From Chrysochromulina tobinii (lineage: Eukaryota > Haptophyta > Prymnesiales > Chrysochromulinaceae): a stretch of 18,755 bases of DNA. The position numbers and the translations under genes are program-made. Below the pieces are notes generated by a model. It made no database searches. It was not told the DNA's origin and worked only from the letters and a program-made list of their open reading frames with translations. This document shows positions 15,454-18,755 of the stretch, in pieces (the stretch's first letter is position 1; every line of letters starts with the position of its first letter). The stretch spans positions 1-18,755 of the forward strand of contig JWZX01003101.1 in NCBI GenBank assembly GCA_001275005.1, written 5' to 3'.

Positions 15454-15951
15454 ATGCCGGCGTCGCTGGCGAGTATCGACTCGCTGTCTATCTCTTCCCG
15501 GAACAGCAGCCTCTCGGGTGGTCAGCTTAACGCGCTCATCCAGAGGCGAACTGCCCTGCGTTCACAGATGGCGGCCGTGGAGCAGATTCTGACCGCGCTG
15601 CCGCCCTCGACGACCGCCGGCTCCGGGAGTAACAATGGCGCTGCAGCACCCTCGATTGCCGCAACTTTGCCCGTAACCTCAGTGAGGCTAGCTGCTATGC
15701 CGGGCAAGCCCGCTCCGCCACCATTCGTTCCTGTGCCACCCCGAGAGAGCACTGTTGTGCTAGCTCCTCGCGCCAATCTACCAACCCCGAGCTACGACGA
15801 TGCGCTGCCAGGTGCCATGCGGCTCGGGTGTTATGCGTTCTGGCCCAAACGGCTACCAGCCAACCAAAGTCGGGCGGTGCAGCGAACGCTTGCCTCCAGA
15901 CGCGAGGCTATCAAGCTGAACACTGCTGCTGCTAGGCAAGCTCGATGGTGA
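15454..15951 (+). CDS. Hypothetical protein, Ala/Pro/Ser-rich
   Basis: A 165-residue open frame from the ATG at 15454, not recognised. The N-terminus is Ser-rich; a helical segment, possibly coiled coil, covers about 24-50 ([21 protein letters not shown]); a low-complexity Ala/Gly/Ser/Pro linker follows (50-100, including [14 protein letters not shown]). The C-terminal 60 residues look more ordered and basic ([20 protein letters not shown], then a helix with [18 protein letters not shown]). There is no signal peptide or membrane helix. Support: a clean frame, a good position opposite PP1, and a C-terminal block that does not look random. Against: no family match, and the overlapping minus-strand frame is also open over part of it. 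Confidence 0.5.
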   Translation: MPASLASIDSLSISSRNSSLSGGQLNALIQRRTALRSQMAAVEQILTALPPSTTAGSGSNNGAAAPSIAATLPVTSVRLAAMPGKPAPPPFVPVPPRESTVVLAPRANLPTPSYDDALPGAMRLGCYAFWPKRLPANQSRAVQRTLASRREAIKLNTAAARQARW

Positions 15952-16342
15952 ATTGGTTTTGGTGATGGCAAGCCGCTTTCGTCCAAATGCACATCGTAGA
16001 CGGAGGAAGATCGTTTACATAACTCCGTTATTATAACTGGCCGCCGGCGAGATGCACCTCACCTTTAGTGCACGCGCACTCATAATTACGCGGACACACG
16101 TAGACACACGTGTCACGCTCCGAAGAGAGCAGACAGACCAGACCCCCCGATTGCGTGGCCACACGTGACACGAGAGATCACAGCCTCAACACGAGCCTAA
16201 GATGTGGTTGTGACGATTGGTAGCATGCGCCCTACCTCAGCGCGTGTCTCGCTATACTTTGACGACCTGCGACAGGCGCTTCGACACGTTGCGGTGAGAT
16301 TGAAAGATGGCACAGACAGCACGGAAGAGAGGCGCAGATGCT
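15952..16342. other. Intergenic, tail-to-tail
   Basis: 391 bp between convergent small genes. Two related CACGTG-type words occur (acacacgtgtcacg near 16105 and ccacacgtgacacg near 16159). A possible final mini-exon of the minus-strand gene lies at 16252-16266 (see that entry). AT-richer at 16015-16040. Nothing else was recognised. Confidence 0.4.
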
Positions 16343-16672
16343 TCAGTTGTCACGCACCTGCTCTTGCACGGATTCGTACAGCCACGCGGTGCGCTCCAAC
16401 TCCTTAACCTCCTCACGCAATCCGTTCATAATGTCGTCAACCTGCTGCTTTTCGGCCACGCTCATGCGCTCCTCGCCATCGTCAATAGGCAGCGCATCTG
16501 AGCGCACAGTGGTGAGGAGAGACTCGTAAACATCCGGCACAGCGGAGGAGCTAGGTACTGTGCGCGTGTGCACACCTGCGCCACTCTTGGAGCTACTGCG
16601 AAATAGGGTCTTGCGTGCCGGTCCAGCCGGGCTCGCGGCCGGAGGCGTGACGTCCATCGCTACGATCGACAT
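16343..16672 (-). CDS. Hypothetical coiled-coil protein
   Basis: The first ATG in frame is at 16670-16672 (MSIVAMDVTPPAASP), giving 109 residues as read. The first half is low-complexity Ser/Ala/Pro with PARKTLFRSSSK. The second half is acidic then helical (EERMSVAEKQQVDDIMNGLR and EEVKELERTAWLYES), probably a coiled coil or helical hairpin. The open frame ends EQVRDN, but E-Q is followed on the minus strand by CAG/gtgcgt, a plausible splice donor at 16357. An acceptor, cgcag/GTC at 16267/16266, would replace the end with VVKV and stop at 16252, so the true C-terminus is uncertain. The layout (RKxLF, then a helix ending ELExxxW) loosely recalls the small APC/C subunit APC16, too weakly for a call. 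Confidence 0.55.
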   Translation of the reverse strand: MSIVAMDVTPPAASPAGPARKTLFRSSSKSGAGVHTRTVPSSSAVPDVYESLLTTVRSDALPIDDGEERMSVAEKQQVDDIMNGLREEVKELERTAWLYESVQEQVRDN

Positions 16673-17513
16673 TCGGTCCACACTGTCGTGTGAATGAGTT
16701 TGTGAATGGGCTTTTTTCCCCCAATGGCTCTCGTTTCTATGGAAAGACACAACGGGGGAGCCGGGACACACACGAGACAGACACACGCGCACATCTCGGA
16801 TCTATCGTTCCAGGATTACATTAACAAGGTGGCGAACGTATGCAGCAGCGACCAGCGTGCAGCGAACGTAGTCAAGTCAAGTCAAGTCAAGATTCAAAAT
16901 GGCGGTCGCCTTTCCGCCGCCTTTGGTGCCCATCGCTGGCGCGAGCGATCGGGAGGGCAGATCTCGGCGCAACCGGCACCACTGGATAGCCCCGAGTCGG
17001 AGCATCATGTTCCCCATCTCCTTGCTCTTGATCATTGCGCCCCCCCAGGGCTTCAACATCGAGCCTTTTCTAGAAGTCTACTGTACGGCAATGCAAAACC
17101 GATCTAGGCCGACGACGGGAGCGGTCGGGGTCCTGCGCGAGGGCTGCTCCGATGGGCCAAGGTGTTGGTAGGGTCTGGCGTTAGTCTGGCGACCGCCGGC
17201 GCCGCGCGTCGAGCACGCGCAGCCCTTCTCCGACGAGTTTTTGGCGTTTTGGGCTTGACAAGGGCACGTCAATCGATTTTGGCCAGGCAACAAGGGCGGC
17301 TGGCGCGGCGGCGGCAAGAGTGGTCGAGGTCGTTTCTGCGGTGCGCGCCACATCACCCCGCCCTCCATTTCTCTACATGCACGCGCGCGCGCGCGCTCTC
17401 GACACACAGGTGTACTGGGCAACGCGGCGGGAGAAAGGAGTACAAGGCTCAGAAGGCTGGACAGCGCAAGCGGAACGACAAGTACGGCGGCAAGGCGGCG
17501 TGAACTTCTGAAG
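16673..17513. other. Region without a convincing gene; possible exons
   Basis: 841 bp. There are four tcaag units at 16872-16891 and a (CG)n tract near 17383-17397. Weak hints of coding on the plus strand are an ATG at 16899 with long open frame (MAVAFPPPLVPIAG), a Gly/Arg block at 17290-17340 (KGGWRGGGKSGRGRF) and a basic C-terminus at 17432-17503 (KEYKAQKAGQRKRNDKYGG). A donor/acceptor pair (ctgcg/gtgcgc at 17340, cacag/GTGTAC at 17410) would sit between the last two, but the frames do not join. I could not build a gene and assign no function. Confidence 0.4.
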
Positions 17514-17580
17514 TACTACCGGGGGACTGACTGCGCTTGCGCTGCGCGGTCAGGCTCGTGATCCCAGCGTTGAGCCCTGG

Positions 17581-17773
17581 CTGTCGAGCTGTCGAGCTGT
17601 CGAGGCTCCGTCGAGCTGCTGTCGAGGCCGTTGTCGAGGCCTTCCTGTCGAGCCTGTCAAGGTTTGTCGAGGCTGACTCCATGTGGCTGCGCGTCGAGTT
17701 GCTGTCGAGGGCTGTCGAGGGCTGTCGAGTTTCTCTGTCGAGGCTGTCCAGTTATGTCGAGTGTGCTGTCGAG
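17581..17773 (+). repeat. TGTCGAG repeat array, left
   Basis: Thirteen exact TGTCGAG copies plus variants (TGTCAAG, TGTCCAG, CGTCGAG) at irregular spacing of 8-20 nt, often as CTGTCGAG in direct contact. All read the same way on the plus strand. Confidence 0.85.
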
Positions 17774-17942
17774 CTCGAGAATGGCACGTGTAGCTTTGCT
17801 ATTTTGCATGAAGCACTCTGACTCTCACAGCAGTAGGCCTAGAGGACCCAAACAAAAACGACCAACCAAACTACAAGGTCAAACGGATAAAGAACTCGGA
17901 GACAGGACGTCACAACCCGATAAAACCCGATCGACACAACCT

Positions 17943-18032
17943 AACCCCTAACCCCTAACCCCTACATAGGCACAGGTTTCTTTACTGTTATTTTTGTAAT
18001 ACCCACCCTAAACCCCTACCTAGCCACTGGTT
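17943..18032. repeat. Telomere-like CCCCTAA units and a 54-nt duplication
   Basis: Three contiguous CCCCTAA-type units (cctaacccctaacccctaacccctac) start near 17940. A segment reading aacccctacataggcacagg (from about 17957) recurs about 54 nt later as aacccctacctagccactgg (from about 18011), each followed by tttc. It lies in the AT-richer core of the composite repeat. Sequence continues for 0.7 kb, so this is interstitial, not a chromosome end. Confidence 0.6.
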
Positions 18033-18301
18033 TCAAGACCAGAAAATGCAACCTTAATGCAATTCTGGGGAGAATTTGGTCAATAAAAGAGAGGTGTGTA
18101 CATACCTCGGTGCACAATGCATGCTCTGTTGCAGAGACCGCAATGTGAATGATTCTAAGTGTACTGTGAATGTAGAGAGTGAAAAACGCTGCCTTGTCGC
18201 ATTTTAGATTCACGAGTGGGTCCATCTACCTTCACCTTGAAGGAGTGGGGCTCTTGTAACCCGGCTTTACCCAGTCTTAGACCGTCGTGCGCAAGGCCAG
18301 C

Positions 18302-18473
18302 TGTCAAGGTCTGTCGAGAGGTCTGTCGAGCTGTCGAGCTGTCGAGCTTGACACTTGACGCGCAGGCACATGGAGTCAGGGGGGTTCTGTCAAGGTCTGT
18401 CGAGTAGCTGTCGAGCTATTCTGTCGAGTAGCCTGTCGAGTAAATCTGTCGAGTTTCCTGTCGAGCTGTCGAG
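18302..18473 (+). repeat. TGTCGAG repeat array, right
   Basis: Eleven exact TGTCGAG copies plus TGTCAAG variants, in the same orientation as the left array about 0.5 kb away. Interrupted at 18359-18379 by a unique block that is the inverted copy of one in the left array. Confidence 0.85.
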
Positions 18474-18590
18474 GCCAGGGCTCAATGCCTCAATCCCAGC
18501 GTGCTCCCCCATTGGCTTCACTGGCTGCGGCCGACGACTTGATACTACCGGGGGACTGGCAGCGCTTGCGCGGCCGGACTGATCCCAGCG

Positions 18591-18755
18591 AGTTCCTTAC
18601 GAGCGCGATGCGGCGCCGATCGGCCTCGATAAGGCCTCGAGCTCTTCGGTCGAGGCGCCTATGTCCCCCCTCTTTCTCTCCCCCAATCCCCCCATCTTAT
18701 GCTTGACGCCACGGTCGATCTCGAGCCGATTTCCTCTTCGGCGTAAGAGTGGCGC
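18591..18755. other. End of window, no gene seen
   Basis: 165 bp of GC-rich sequence with a pyrimidine-rich stretch (18661-18695). No coding frame, repeat or RNA gene was recognised. Confidence 0.4.

Larger units (their letters stand above)
17514..18590. repeat. Composite repeat unit of about 1.08 kb
   Basis: The ends are related direct repeats: 17514-17569 and 18543-18590 both begin tactaccgggggact and end gatcccagcg. Just inside are two pairs of inverted anchors: ttgagccctggc (17570-17581) against gccagggctcaa (18474-18485), and ctgactccatgtggctgcgcg region 17673-17693 against 18359-18379 (20 of 21 matching). Between the anchors lie TGTCGAG arrays, and the centre (about 17790-18290) is AT-richer with telomere-like units. 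No transposase or other coding frame was recognised. It could be a non-autonomous mobile element or a local satellite; no target-site duplication could be fixed. Confidence 0.6.

Noticed and set aside
16899-17171. Plus-strand 90-residue open frame, with a stretch faintly like LSm4 (FPISLL and NIxxxLEVYCT)
   Set aside because: The Sm1 motif is missing and there is no room for it between the two matching pieces; the likeness is too weak to call a gene.
17581-18473. CRISPR array
   Set aside because: The repeat is 7-8 nt, spacing is irregular and there are no spacers or cas genes; the context is eukaryotic.

Overview
The window looks like nuclear DNA of a GC-rich, red-plastid-lineage alga, most likely a haptophyte or a close ecological equivalent. 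The evidence is the presence of clearly eukaryotic single-gene units (protein phosphatase 1, a GH47 mannosidase, a GT77 glycosyltransferase, a cytochrome-b5 front-end desaturase), a small protein with a bipartite plastid leader (signal peptide ending ASA-YSP, then an RAPAVSMS transit end), short introns with both GT-AG and one likely GC-AG border, and mostly intron-poor genes. The species assignment is inference; no rRNA or organelle marker is present.

Layout, left to right: a TTC33-like TPR protein (-); a GH47 alpha-mannosidase (-) head to head with a secreted/ER JmjC protein of the JMJD8 type (+); a small plastid membrane protein (+); a cytochrome-b5 front-end fatty acid desaturase (-) head to head with a delta-9-type desaturase (+); a five-exon GT77 glycosyltransferase (-) head to head with a second, paralogous delta-9-type desaturase (+); a decapeptide-repeat protein (-); PP1 catalytic subunit (-) head to head with an unrecognised small protein (+); and an unrecognised coiled-coil protein (-). 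The last 1.9 kb holds no convincing gene. It carries a composite repeat: two TGTCGAG arrays flanking an AT-richer core with telomere-like CCCCTAA units.

Two themes link the genes. First, three desaturases lie within about 7.2 kb, suggesting a locus for unsaturated fatty acid synthesis. Second, there are secretory-pathway glycoprotein genes (GH47, JMJD8-like, GT77). Four head-to-head pairs are separated by only 100-208 bp, and all four gaps contain CGCAAAT or a close variant, a candidate shared promoter element.

The most unusual observation is in the GT77 gene. Its introns are largely built of about 10-nt degenerate tandem repeats, two of them share a 15-nt word, and the last intron is bordered by a 20-bp imperfect direct repeat spaced exactly one intron length apart. 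This is the signature expected if the intron arose by tandem duplication of exon sequence.
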